Assembly: GCA_943704495.1 (NCBI GenBank)
Contig: CALSCR010001476.1
Span: 1 to 26,112 of the forward strand
Source of the DNA: Pigoraptor chileana
Lineage: Eukaryota > Opisthokonta > Filasterea
Length of the DNA stretch: 26,112 nt
Direction: 5' to 3'
The position numbers and the translations under genes are program-made. Below, piece by piece: positions 9,968-19,870 of this stretch (within the stretch, counting starts at the first letter, position 1; each line of letters begins with the position of its first letter). The notes below the pieces were generated by a model that was not told where the DNA came from, did no database searches, and saw only the letters and a list, made by a program, of their open reading frames with translations.

Positions 9968-11240
9968 AATGAGTGAGTATGTTGATTTGAGTGTTTGCGC
10001 GTGAATGAGCGTGCACTTGAGTGGCATTTTGCATACAAATGTGTGGATCTCACACTCTACATACGGGTGAAGTACTCAAGCACACACGACTTTCTCGATT
10101 TCACAGCAGCCATGTTACAAACAGCCTCAAAGTCCACCACGAAGACCAAAGAGACAAAGACAGTCACGCACACACACACACTGGGCATAACACATTATTA
10201 CTCACTGTTGTTTTCCCCGAGTATGAGCGAGTGCACTCCTTTCATCCCGAACATGTTAAGGAAATACCACGAGAGACTGCTGACCCACGACGCATCCAGA
10301 GCACTCAGCTCAACGCCACGTTGCAGCATCGGTTTGAACCGAATCGTAAGCGGAAAAGGCACCTTGGCTGCAGTTGAAGGCGCGTTGTGGTTGTAGTTGT
10401 GTTATGTTGGCATGTTTGTGTTTGTGGTTGTGTTATGTTGGCATGTTTGTGTTCGTGTTTGTGGTTGTGGTTGTGATTATGTTTGTGTTTTGTTGGGATG
10501 TTTGTGTTTGTGTCGTGTAACAATATTGGGTTATCGTAATAAGCGTTGGAATCGACATCATCCTGGGCACAGTCTTGTCATATAAAAACCAAGACAGAGC
10601 CGCACTGACCGCCAGATGGGACACATACACACCACAGGACACTCACTCGTAACAAATCCAGAGAAGAAGTAGTTGATCCAGCCCATAATAAGCGCCTGTG
10701 GAATAACAAACGACAGATTTCCCTTCATCATGTCCATCATCATGTTCGGGTCAGACATGGGATTGGCGGGTCCCGATCGCTCTTGAGATGCAAACCATCC
10801 ACCTTCTTTTCGCACGAAAAACTGTTTTCGCATGGCAAAGGATGACGCCGGGATGTAGTCACAGTGGAGGCGGAGAAGAGAACTGCGGGTCATCGCTTGC
10901 CTGTGGATTGGTAATGATGCAAGGGGCCAATTTGTTTCAGGAAGCATTTTCGAGAATACGCCCGAAGTGGGGACGAGAGGATGCAGGGCTCGTGGAAGCA
11001 CCATTGCGCAAATTATATACAGGCACGGATTAGCTTTGTGAACCTGCGCAAATTAGATTTTCATCTTCATAACTCTTTCCTATGTGCTTACCCGTCCATG
11101 ACCTGCTGCACTTCTGGAGCCTTCTCCTTCTTCATAACTTCGCTTATGTAATGGCGGAATACACCGAGAAGAAACATCACGACAAAGATGGGTACCAGCA
11201 CCCAATTACGGATGCTGGGATCGAGCACGAGGTCAACCAT
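9706..11240 (-). CDS. EMC3: EMC3 (TMEM111), ER membrane protein complex subunit 3
   Basis: EMC3 is the Oxa1/YidC/Get1-superfamily insertase core of the ER membrane protein complex, which inserts tail-anchored and multi-pass proteins. Four exons read leftward: 11240-11092, 10900-10647, 10367-10206 and 9887-9706. All introns are GT-AG and phases agree, giving 248 residues (human 261). The N-terminus has [20 protein letters not shown] (TM1) then [10 protein letters not shown]. Exon 2 has [20 protein letters not shown] and [18 protein letters not shown], then TM2 ([15 protein letters not shown]). Exon 3 has [20 protein letters not shown] and [19 protein letters not shown], near-identical in pattern to animal EMC3. 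Exon 4 has [14 protein letters not shown] and ends with [16 protein letters not shown]. All EMC3 landmarks are present in order, so the gene appears complete and functional. The last intron ends in a long sense-strand CA tract directly before the acceptor. Confidence 0.98.
9891..9966. repeat. (GT)n microsatellite abutting the EMC3 exon 4 acceptor
   Basis: A tract of about 75 nt, (CA)n on the EMC3 sense strand, ends directly at the acceptor (9888-9889). It takes the place normally held by a polypyrimidine tract. Confidence 0.93.
10385..10520. repeat. TGTTTG-rich minisatellite in EMC3 intron 2
   Basis: Degenerate tandem units containing GTGTTATGTTGGCATGTTTG (two close copies) followed by GTGTTTGTGGTTG variants. 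The tract occupies about half of the 279-nt intron. Confidence 0.8.
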
Positions 11241-11897
11241 GATTGCGAAAAAAATACAAGCCGCCAAGACAATTTAAAACAAACTATTAGACTGATCAAA
11301 GTGCACCCGTTGTATATATGTCTTTTTCTCTCAGCACGATCCACAGCTGTGACACACGACAGAGGAAAAGCGGAAAACTGAATCGTAACAATTTTTGTTC
11401 CGAAGATTTTGCCGATAATAGCATTTTCCGATTCCGTTTGCCGAGTTCAGGATTGAAACTGCGTGCTTCCACTGTTGTTCAAACACATCCTTGAGTAGAC
11501 GGACAAACTTGCTACTAAAGTCCGTCTCCTCAGTCTACTAAGTATGGTATACAGTCTACTAAACTTACTTACTACGAAATGAGTTCATACGCACACACAT
11601 ATACATATATTATATTGACAGCCTTTGCGGCTGCCGACAACTGAGCGCGAAACATGACACGTGACCCGTCAGATATCACAACCGTCCCCCACAAGAAGTC
11701 AAAGGACACAAATGGCGCGCGCATAAAACGAGACAGGCACAATCAGCGCCTATACTCAATGACGCCATTGCATGATAAGCGCCTCCATGTGTCGTCATAT
11801 GCCGTCATAAAACGTACTGGCACTGCGTTGCCTTTGCCGAGAAGATCATCGCCGTCAGCGACACGCGCACGCCCAGGAATGGCCACGTGCAGCATCG
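11241..11897. other. Intergenic region between the LRR gene and EMC3
   Basis: 657 bp between two leftward genes, expected to hold the EMC3 promoter (right of 11240) and the LRR gene 3' UTR. An AT-rich element with TATATA lies near 11312 and another at 11600-11616. AGTCTACTAA is repeated directly at about 11530 and 11553. An open frame at 11654-11941 (+) overlaps the LRR gene antisense and has no family signature, so it is not called. Confidence 0.55.
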
Positions 11898-13250
11898 CTA
11901 GCTGGCACTTGGCGAATGAACAGGAAAACGTTGCGATTTAAGTAACGCCGCATCCACCTCCACGACGTCAGCTTCGGAGTGATGCCGCGTGCCTTTGAGA
12001 TTGAGCGTGTGTACACCTGTCAGGGCGGAGATGTCGAACACATTCGCGCAGCACTCGAGATTGAGAGTGTGAACCGACCCCAATGCAGACACATCACCGA
12101 CGTTTGTGCAGTAACTGAGATTCAACGAGTGTACTTTGCGCAACATCGACACGTCTGTGAGACTCTCACAATGGCTGAGATCAAGCGTGTGCACGCCACC
12201 CAACGCAGACACATCCTTCAAATATACGCATACGCTCAAATCGAGGGTGTGTACATGGCCGAGCGCAGCAACATTCACGATATTTGTGCATCCACTCAGA
12301 CACAGCCAATGACACCGACCGAGCAGCGAGACGTCTGTCACGCCTTCGCAGTATGCGAGAACAAGGGAATGGACCATGCCAAGCGGCGACACATCGACAA
12401 GATTGTCACAGCGCATGAGATTAAGTGTGTGTATCCTGCCGAGTGCTGACACATCTCTCAGTTGTGAGCATGCACTTGCGTCAAGCGAGTAGATATTTGC
12501 AAGTGCGGAAAGATCCCGCTCACCATCATAGTCACTGATACTCAGCGTGTGTACGCAGCCGAGCGCTGACACATTTGTGACATTCACGCAACCACACAAG
12601 TCTAGAGTATGCACAGTGCCCAATGCAGAGACGTCGTCGATTAGTGCATGGCCCAGGTCGAGAGAATGGACGCCGTGCAATGGGGACACGTCGACGACCT
12701 TGATGCATCCTCTGAGAGCGAGCGTATGCACACTACCCAGGCCAGAAACGTCTGTCACTTCACGGCAATAGCTGATGTCCAAAGCGTGCACTCGACCCAA
12801 CGACGATACGTCGCACAATCTTCCGCAATGAGACAAGTCGAGCGTGTGTACGTTTTGCAGTGCCGAGACGTCCACAACCAAAGAGAAAGATATGTTGACC
12901 GTATGAATACCACTAAACATGGAAATATCCAACGCATCGGAGGAAGAAATGGGCGAAAACCGCGGGATGGCCAGTCGACTGCGTGGTATGTATCGAAAGA
13001 TCACATCTCGAAAGGCATTGCTATTACAAAACTCTCCAACGAGCTCATCACGGAGTGTGAAGAGTCGCAGGCCGGCCACGCACGAACGCAGGGTAGTATT
13101 TGTGTGACTGAGGCTGACAATGTCCTTCGGAAAGAGATGTCTCGCAATGTGCTCTCTGAAAACCTCCACAGGAATCGAAAGCAACGTTGCAGGCTGCTGC
13201 CCACCGCAATGGGCTCCCTCTGCACTCGATGGCGGCGATATAGTCCCCAT
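11898..13250 (-). CDS. F-box-like protein with about 15 leucine-rich repeats
   Basis: An intronless gene of 450 residues with the first ATG at 13250; the frame is open a little further upstream but without ATG. Residues 22-60 (LLSIPVEVFREHIARHLF and following) look like an F-box: a Leu/Pro start followed by short helices. From about residue 112 to 430 there are about 15 tandem repeats of 20 residues with consensus GxVHTLDLSxCxxVxDVSAL; one unit has 19. They are encoded by DNA with a 60-bp period. The unit fits a cysteine-containing or SDS22-like LRR fold with LxL and xxC positions. The short tail is polar. F-box-LRR proteins usually recruit substrates to SCF ubiquitin ligases, which would be the expected role if the F-box is real. 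A frame-broken relative lies 4 kb to the right on the other strand. The family is clear; the partner and substrate are unknown. Confidence 0.88.
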   Translation of the reverse strand: MGTISPPSSAEGAHCGGQQPATLLSIPVEVFREHIARHLFPKDIVSLSHTNTTLRSCVAGLRLFTLRDELVGEFCNSNAFRDVIFRYIPRSRLAIPRFSPISSSDALDISMFSGIHTVNISFSLVVDVSALQNVHTLDLSHCGRLCDVSSLGRVHALDISYCREVTDVSGLGSVHTLALRGCIKVVDVSPLHGVHSLDLGHALIDDVSALGTVHTLDLCGCVNVTNVSALGCVHTLSISDYDGERDLSALANIYSLDASACSQLRDVSALGRIHTLNLMRCDNLVDVSPLGMVHSLVLAYCEGVTDVSLLGRCHWLCLSGCTNIVNVAALGHVHTLDLSVCVYLKDVSALGGVHTLDLSHCESLTDVSMLRKVHSLNLSYCTNVGDVSALGSVHTLNLECCANVFDISALTGVHTLNLKGTRHHSEADVVEVDAALLKSQRFPVHSPSAS

Positions 13251-13727
13251 CGCCTGCACTTCAGTCAATTGAGAGGCACAAAAAAGTCACTTCCCTTAGG
13301 TAAATGCATTGAACTTTGCCATTTCAATACTGAGATCAAGTACTCTCAGTCTCTTTTTTAGTGAGAACAGCCTCACTGATCCGGTGGAATCGAGAATCAT
13401 CGTAGGGCAGAAACATCGCTCGGAAGAAAATCCGAACGTTTCAGAAACTTACCGGAATCGTGAAGTCAGTCTGGACTCACGTGCCATCAGGGTGACGTCG
13501 CCCGCCGCCAGTTTCACAAAGCCTGAAACTGAGGGATCGTGTTTCCTGTTTTCAGTTTACTAGGTACCGTCCCGCCAAAAGCCTCAATATGATTACAAGA
13601 AAAAGGCGTGTCATTAATAACCGTACGAGCATATAATCCTGTGTTCGCTTGAAGAATTAGTTTGGAAACTACCATTCAGCACATCTACTTGTGCCGCCGG
13701 GCTGCCCCCCGCGGTTGATGCTCTGCC
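13251..13727. other. Divergent intergenic region between the LRR gene and the acyltransferase
   Basis: 477 bp that must serve as the upstream region of two genes transcribed away from each other. A small inverted repeat AGTGAG-N6-CTCACT lies at about 13361-13378. No TATA box is evident to me. Confidence 0.5.
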
Positions 13728-15227
13728 ATGGCAGACGACGTTTTGCCGCCATCCACTGGAAGGCACGTGCGGTTTGGAAGCATCAACACGGTTTCATACG
13801 AGCCCAATGAATATGAGAACGAAGCACTTGTCATTCGCAGTTCAGAGTCTGTTGCCAAACAACGCACCGCACGTGCGCAATCGGAAGAGCTTGCGACGGG
13901 ACGACTCGTGCTTCTGGATGCCGTGCGGGGACTCCTGATGATATTGATGGCGTTGGATCACGCCTCTGCACTTGTCGCACACGTGCATCCTAACGAAGCG
14001 TGGGATGGAGTCACTCCCTATGCAAGCACGGCCCTCGGGAGACTTGAGTTCGCCACTCGATATGCGACTGTTGCGTGTGCGCCCGGGTTCGCCCTGCTGA
14101 TGGGAATGGGTATGGTCTACTACACAAAGAGCCGCCACAAGCTGATGTGGGCGGAGGGCCGCATCCTCCGCCATCATTTACTGCGGGCCGTTTTTATGAT
14201 CATTCCGTGTATGACTCCCTTTGAGATTCTTTCCTTCAGCCTTGCGACGTACATATGGCCATCGCTTCGCGAATTTCACAACTGCTACGTTTATGTCGGC
14301 GTGTTGTGGGCATTGTCGACATCGACGTGCATTGGTGCAGTGGCTATGCGATTTCTCGCATCGGCCCCACGATGGGCACGCATTGCGGTCCACTTTGCAT
14401 TGGGTGCTGGCGCGCTATTGCTCACCGGCGTCATTATTGCGGAGATCGACGAAGGTGACTCGTTCAATATTCTCGTGCGCCTTCTCGTCGTTCCTGGACA
14501 GTCCGGATACTTCTACGTCGCATTCCCAACCATTCCGTGGGCTGGGTTTGTTCTCTTTGGGTGCGCTCTCGCCGAAGCAGTCGGCAGATCGGAGCTTCGC
14601 TTTGTCCAGGTGATTGCGGCCTCGCTTGTCGGTCTCATCCCCGCATTTGTCGTCGTGCGGATCGTCGGGAGCTTTGGAAACATGGTCCGGATACCACACA
14701 GCGACTCGCCATTCTCATCTCACAACAAAGCAATCGACTTTCTCAACGTCGTCAAGTACCCTCCGTCGATTGTCTTCGCCCTTCTTTCCCTCTCCACCTT
14801 TGCGTGCATCGTGCTCGTCCTCTGGCTCCTCTCCCACGTGCCTCCGCTCCCTTCGTGCCATTCTCGCACAAGGAGCAACACCCAGCATGAGGATTCCGAC
14901 TCGGACACGGCGCCTCTTCTGGAAGACGGTGAACGCACTGTCAATCGAAGCGGTTCTGATCGAGATGCCCTGCGTGCATGCCAGGGCCCTTATTCAGGCA
15001 TTCTGTGGCGTCCACTCCTTGTGTTCGGGCGGGCGCCTCTCTTCTTTTACGTGTGCCATGCTGTATTCTTCTGCATCTTCTCGCTTCCCGGGGATCCCCA
15101 TGGGCTGCCCTTCTGGGCCGTATTTCCATTTTGGGCCTGTGGGATTTGCGTGCTCTATTGGCCCACGAAAAAGTATGGCGACTTCAAGCGAAGGACACAC
15201 GCTGACTCTCTTTGGCGATTGTTCTGA
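13728..15227 (+). CDS. Multi-pass acyltransferase, DUF1624/HGSNAT-like
   Basis: An intronless gene of 499 residues. A soluble head of about 58 residues is followed by roughly ten hydrophobic segments. The first, at about residues 60-86, carries RLVLLDAVRGLLMILMALDH, the diagnostic start of the DUF1624 / heparan-alpha-glucosaminide N-acetyltransferase class (PF07786 and related acyltransferase families). The end PLLVFGRAPLFFYVCHAVFF plus YGDFKRRTHADSLWRLF is also typical of this family. Such proteins move an acyl group, often acetyl-CoA derived, across a membrane onto a sugar; the acceptor here is unknown. His78, His85 and His88 in and after the first segment are candidate active-site histidines. 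A cytosol- or lumen-exposed loop at about 375-425 is acidic and contains DTAPLL (393-398), a [DE]xxxL[LI] sorting motif that would fit lysosomal or vacuolar targeting. The family is common in bacteria, and the absence of introns may reflect transfer or retroposition; this is inference only. Confidence 0.85.
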   Translation: MADDVLPPSTGRHVRFGSINTVSYEPNEYENEALVIRSSESVAKQRTARAQSEELATGRLVLLDAVRGLLMILMALDHASALVAHVHPNEAWDGVTPYASTALGRLEFATRYATVACAPGFALLMGMGMVYYTKSRHKLMWAEGRILRHHLLRAVFMIIPCMTPFEILSFSLATYIWPSLREFHNCYVYVGVLWALSTSTCIGAVAMRFLASAPRWARIAVHFALGAGALLLTGVIIAEIDEGDSFNILVRLLVVPGQSGYFYVAFPTIPWAGFVLFGCALAEAVGRSELRFVQVIAASLVGLIPAFVVVRIVGSFGNMVRIPHSDSPFSSHNKAIDFLNVVKYPPSIVFALLSLSTFACIVLVLWLLSHVPPLPSCHSRTRSNTQHEDSDSDTAPLLEDGERTVNRSGSDRDALRACQGPYSGILWRPLLVFGRAPLFFYVCHAVFFCIFSLPGDPHGLPFWAVFPFWACGICVLYWPTKKYGDFKRRTHADSLWRLF

Positions 15228-15980
15228 AGAAGCATCCCTGGCTGAGACAATCTGCCCCCATTAATGCATCTACCTTTGTGGTGTATCTGTAATTAGTGCC
15301 GAGTTGTGTTTTTACTCGCGTCTCTGTTTGTAAGCTTAGTGCGATGCGTTTTTTGGTCGGTTGTACTGGTTTACAGGCCGGCAAGTGATATCGGAAAGTG
15401 TCTGCAGTATGTATATATATCCTCACTATTATTTTCTCTGCTCTTCAAGCATCCTCTTTGCAACATTTTTTTTTTTGACCCTCTTCTTTCGACGTTACAA
15501 TGGGCGACTACTTATTGGTGCTTTTCTGCTTGTTTGTTTATGTGCGTTGCCCGTCGTCGGCCTGCGGTTGTGCGACTTTTTTTCGGGTCTGTTTTTTTTG
15601 CGAATGTATGTACTATAGTGTGCGTGCTTCTTCCATACATACACAATGCTCAAATCATTTCGTGTTTGTTTCAATGCAAAATAAGCTTTCAAAAATGCCT
15701 TTTATGATTTGCCAATTTTGTTTTAAAAGAAGGGAAAAATGGCGGAACAGTCTCAGAAACATAAGTATGGCCTCACGCCGACACCCACACAAAGGGATCA
15801 TACACAAAAAAAAACACACACACAGACACAGACACAAACGCGCACGCGCACACAAATAGCCCTATCCACATTCCACACACGAATATTCAATCTCTCGCAT
15901 CATTTCGTATGATGCGATCTCTGCGCATTTGCACGGCATCTAACTTTAGCCGTCCCTCAAATTCACGGCACACACACTCC
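15228..15980. other. Intergenic region between convergent acyltransferase and NDUFB3 genes
   Basis: 753 bp holding both 3' UTRs. It contains T-rich runs (15470-15480, 15580-15600), an A-rich run at 15809-15818 and a CA tract at 15818-15853. No gene with a recognisable signature is visible. Confidence 0.55.
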
Positions 15981-16184
15981 TCAGTGATGCCCTCCGTCCT
16001 TAGGGGCAGTGAGTGTCTCGTAGCCCCAAATGACAAGAAAGATGCCGAAACCGATGCCAATTCCGGGGAACATACGGCTATAGTTTGTCCAGCCCCGATA
16101 CTGCGCTCGCCAGGCCTCGTGCTTGGCCCAGGGATCGCGGGCCACGGCAGGAATGTTCTTCAAGGGGTACTCGTACTTTGCCAT
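15981..16184 (-). CDS. NDUFB3: NADH dehydrogenase (complex I) B12 subunit, NDUFB3
   Basis: A single-exon gene of 67 residues, within the usual small size of NDUFB3. The family signature (PF08122) is DPW...NEAWR; here it reads DPWAKHEAWRAQYRGWTN at residues 17-34. A single hydrophobic segment follows (about 40-58, GIGIGFGIFLVIWGYE) and a short charged tail ends in His-His. NDUFB3 is an accessory subunit of the distal membrane arm of mitochondrial complex I; it has no catalytic role but is needed for assembly. The start ATG at 16184 opens MAKYEYPLKNIPAVARDPW, and the length leaves little room for another start. Its presence means the organism retains a canonical respiratory chain. Confidence 0.88.
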   Translation of the reverse strand: MAKYEYPLKNIPAVARDPWAKHEAWRAQYRGWTNYSRMFPGIGIGFGIFLVIWGYETLTAPKDGGHH

Positions 16185-17290
16185 TCTTTGTTTGCTGTGT
16201 GTTTGTGTTGTGTTGTTGCGACGTGTTGCGCGGGTTGTTCAATCGTTTATCTTACGACGTGCTTTTCTCTGTTGAAGAATGCGATGAGTTTGTTTAAGTG
16301 ACAAGGGTTGAATATCACACCATTAGGGAATCCTTTCTAAAAAAAAAAAGATTTGCGTTAAACAGAAGTGGACATAAACGCAACAATACGTGGTCGTTAA
16401 ACGAATGCGACCCACGCACAACTATGCAAACGACTAAATATATGAATAAAAACGAAATGCAGCATTGATGAATGATTCCCAGACCATTGCCAGCACTATC
16501 CATGTGTCCTACATACAATACGCGCAACTTTGCTATTCGCAGTGCCCTGCCTATGTAGTGCAATGGAGGCTATTTTCTCTCTCTTAACCGTTCTCTCTTC
16601 TGAATGAAAGCCACACGGCATAAGCTACAGATTCAAACAAGTGTCACGTACAGTTGCGGAAACAATTGAGATATAACACCACTCACCCAATGATGGACTC
16701 GACGTCAATAATCGTCAAGTGCAGCGAGTGCAGACAATTCACACCCGCTTCTGTGTCATAACCAATCAGACAGAGCAAAAAGACGTGAGGTTGCACTTGA
16801 GACGAAAGAGATCAAAATACTTCAGTGTTCATCACTCGCCCACCGGCCCAAAAACAAAGATGTATACATCCCAATTCAATCAAATCAAGCCGAGAGAAAC
16901 GATGTCGAAGAGAAATTTACCTGCTTTATGCGATGTCCCGTTCTAAAGAAGACTATCTCCGCGAGGGGAGGGGGGAGGGGAGGGCATCCTTCTTGAGCAG
17001 ATTGAGAGACAGAGGAGAAAGGCAACTCAGAGGACGAGGACGGACAACTGAGGACGTCGCGGTAATGAGGCCATCATGACAGCGTCACTGTGCTGTTGCG
17101 AGAGCTCGCAAAGTAATATACATACGGGGTGTGTATGTGTGTTACTTGCGGCACCATAAGCATAAGCAGTCGTGGGATAGGCGTCAAAAAAACAGCGTGA
17201 AGTGTTTACACATGTACCATGGTGCATAAAAGGAGGGTATTCTTGATATATTCTGACATTTGCAAACTACCTCTGGGATAACAAAGCCAC
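16185..17290. other. Divergent intergenic region with a G-quadruplex motif
   Basis: 1.1 kb upstream of both NDUFB3 (-) and the broken LRR gene (+). Apart from the G-rich motif at 16965-16984 it has A-rich and AT-rich stretches. I see no recognisable gene; the short open frames do not exceed 84 codons and lack motifs. Confidence 0.55.
16965..16984 (+). other. Putative G-quadruplex-forming sequence
   Basis: Four G runs (4, 6, 4 and 3 G) separated by single A residues. Single-nucleotide loops are the arrangement that favours very stable parallel quadruplexes. It lies about 780 bp upstream of NDUFB3 and 310 bp upstream of the LRR pseudogene. Confidence 0.7.
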
Positions 17291-18858
17291 ATGGCTTTAT
17301 TTATTTCTGGACTTGACGTTGTTGAGCGACAGACTTTTTTAATGGCGTCATTTGCGTCTGTTACCGTCGAGGTCCTTGTCACTCACATTATTCCTTACGT
17401 TGACAGCGCGTTAGTGTGTCTCTTTGCGCTATATTGCGTCCCATTTGCACGTTTACACTGCGGGAATCAGTGCGATTTACTTGGGATGAGGAATTCCGCA
17501 CTTCTGTCCTTGCGGTGATGCCTTTGAGACAATTACGTCTTACAAGGCTTATGCAACTGCCATTCAGCTATGTGTCTGCATTGGATGGCGTGCACACGCT
17601 TGAACTTCTCTGCGAAAAAATAGTGGATGTGTCGGTGCTGCGGAATGTGCACACACTCGACTTTAGCTGGTGCAAAGGTATTGTGGACGTGTCAGCGTTG
17701 GGCGGTGTGCACATGCTGTTCCTCACTGGTTGCAACGGAGTGGTGGATGTGTCTGCGTTGGGCTCTGTGCATACGCTTGATCTGCACGGTTGTGTCAATG
17801 TAGTCGATGTGTCTGCTTTGGGTGGTGTGCATACCCTCAATCTATCTTATTGTGACCAACTAGTGGACGTTTCTGCCTTGGGCCACGTCCACACCCTCAA
17901 CCTTACGTGGTGCGTTAAAGTGCGCGACGTATCTGGACTGGGCAATGTGCACACTCTCGACCTCAATTGTACTGGGGTTGAGAGTGTGTCAGCGTTAAGC
18001 GGCTTGCACACTCTCGACATTTCCTACTGCGATGTGGAGGATGCGTCTGCATTGGGATGTGCACACACCTCAGGATGTCCTCCTGTGGAGAATTGGTGGA
18101 CATTTCTGCGTTGGGCAGTGTACACACTCTCGACCTTTCTTGCTGTAAACGCTTGGTGGACGTGTCTGCATTACGGGATGTACATACGCTGAACCTGAGC
18201 TACTCTACAGAGATTATCGATGTGTCTGCCCTGGGCAGGACGTGTCTGCATTTCGTGGTGTTCATACGCTGAAGCTCAAGGACTGTCGAAATTTGGTGGA
18301 TGTGTCCGCATGGGGGGCGTACAGACGCTCTATATATCTGGCTGTCATGGTCTGGTGGATGTGTCCGCATTGGGGGGCGTACACACGCTCTATCTACTTG
18401 GCTGTCATGGTCTGGTGGATGTGTCCGCATTGGGGGGCGTACACACGCTCTATCTATCTGGCTGTTTTGGTATCGTGGATGTGTCCGCATTGGGCGGTTT
18501 GTACAGCCTCGTCCTTTTTGGCTGCAAAAACGTGGTGGATGTGTCTGCATTGGGTGGCATCCACGAGTTAGATCTCGAGGGCTGTGAAAATGTGGTGGAC
18601 GTGTCTGCATTGCGTGGCGTGCACACCCTGGACCTCACCCGATGCAAAAATGTGGTGGATATTTCAGCGCTGAGCTGTGTTAAGCATCTGCGGTTTATAT
18701 GGGATGACTACGGCAAGAACGATGGTGAGCCTGATGGTGAGTCTGATGGCGAGTCTGATGGCGAGTCTGCTGGCGAGTCTGATGACGGTGACGATACTGA
18801 AACCGATTGGAGCTCTGACATTGGCAGTGCTGGTGGCCGGGAACCACAAGAACCATGA
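17291..18858 (+). pseudogene. Frame-disrupted F-box/LRR gene, paralogue of the 11898-13250 gene
   Basis: The same architecture as the intact LRR gene 4 kb to the left. There is an F-box-like start (17291 onward, SVTVEVLVTHIIPYV), a linker (LRESVRFTWDEEFRTSVL, about 17450-17510), then about 18-19 units of 20 residues with the GxVHTLDLSxCxxVVDVSAL consensus on a 60-bp DNA period, and finally an acidic tail of GESD repeats (18720-18800). The frame changes at about 17420-17440, at about 18060-18075 (one unit is 59 nt), at 18236-18240 (about 40 nt of a unit are missing) and at about 18308 (another 59-nt unit). Each of the three lesions in the array shifts the frame by the same amount, so the last segment is back in the frame of the first. 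No introns remove these breaks. I read it as a recently disabled host gene; sequencing or assembly error in a tandem repeat is the alternative. Confidence 0.8.
18303..18482 (+). repeat. Three near-identical 60-bp LRR units
   Basis: Three consecutive units differ at only a few positions. They share GTGTCCGCAT, GGGGGGCGTA, ACGCTCTAT and GGCTGTCATGGTCTGGTGGA, whereas other units in the array differ widely. This indicates recent unit duplication or gene conversion. Confidence 0.85.
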
Positions 18859-19870
18859 GGGCTGATAAATTCCCGCCAAGAGGACGTCTGGAGTGCACGT
18901 TAATGTGTCTCCACTCTACAGTATGCACTTGTGTGTGGCACGTGCTCGCGAATTTGACATGTGCAAATCACGTGAGTAGCGCTTCTTAATTGGCGGCCCA
19001 AACCGCTGTGCCCGACTGTGCAAGAATAAAGAGTGACTGGCGGCAGTCTGATATATTTGGCCCCGCTCAAGTGGTGAGAACTTTGCACAGTGCTCACTGC
19101 CACTACTCCCGGTCTGCCGGAGACCAGTAAATGGCTCCAATACCGCGCGGCAGTAATCAACCTGCCTTCACCGACCGATCTGCGACCGAGCCGCACTCAG
19201 TGGCAATTCCGCCACCGACTCAGTCACTGATTCGTCGACGTACCTGACCTGACCGGCGCGCCATTTAATGCTGGGCATCTGGATATGCAATAATACATTC
19301 GCCGCAATAGGGTGTATTCTGTCGCCAAAACTATGTGTTGGTTTGAGCGTGATATGCATCCTACTTTTGACAATGGATGGATGCGATGATGTCAAACAAT
19401 GAACACGGAATGACAGAAATATACAGAAAATGAAATGACAATTTTAGTTGATTTGTTCGTTCAACCGCAAGCCATTTAGCGCGGAACCTGAAAGTCACGT
19501 GGACCAAAAATACAGAAACAACCCAATTTTCCACAGGTTAACGGAACCTGAATATGGGCAAATCGAAAACGCAGCAATACGAATTGTGAAAACACAACAG
19601 GGACATCCTATCGTTGGACCCACGCAGAGAACAAGAAAAAAAGAAAAAACACAGAAAAAACCACGCAGACATGTACGGCAAGGCTGGAAAAACAGAGCAT
19701 CTAGAAAGTTGCTCAGGGATGTCGATTCGTAATCGGACCCAACGCAGCATCGGAGAGAAGGAGGAGGAAGAAGAAAAAACACACACAACGACTGAGCAAA
19801 AAAACGGACACATCGAAAGACAACGCGGATGGAATTGGGTGGTGATGCGGGAGGCGCAAACACATTTCCT
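18859..19870. other. Intergenic region between convergent genes
   Basis: 1.0 kb that should hold the 3' ends of the LRR pseudogene (+) and of the 801-residue gene (-). AATAAA at 19025-19030 could be a polyadenylation signal for the plus-strand unit. An A/G-rich stretch at 19620-19770 produces a Lys/Arg-rich open frame (19448-19732, +) that has no family signature and probably is not a gene. Confidence 0.5.
19025..19030 (+). promoter_or_regulatory. Candidate polyadenylation signal AATAAA
   Basis: A canonical hexamer about 165 nt after the stop of the LRR pseudogene. Whether this organism uses AATAAA is not known from the window, because most other genes lack it. Confidence 0.3.

Noticed and set aside
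12648-13361. Long open frame antisense to the intact LRR gene (237 codons), and another at 11979-12449
   Set aside because: A 60-bp period is divisible by three, so every frame repeats and stays open by construction. The sense strand has the LRR consensus; the antisense product has no sensible fold.
17570-18660. Regular 60-bp repeat resembling a CRISPR or satellite array
   Set aside because: The variation follows codon positions and encodes a leucine-rich repeat consensus; there are no alternating repeats and unique spacers.
19448-19732. A Lys/Arg-rich 94-codon open frame
   Set aside because: The basic composition comes from an A/G-rich stretch; there is no family signature and it lies in the probable 3' UTR of the neighbouring gene.
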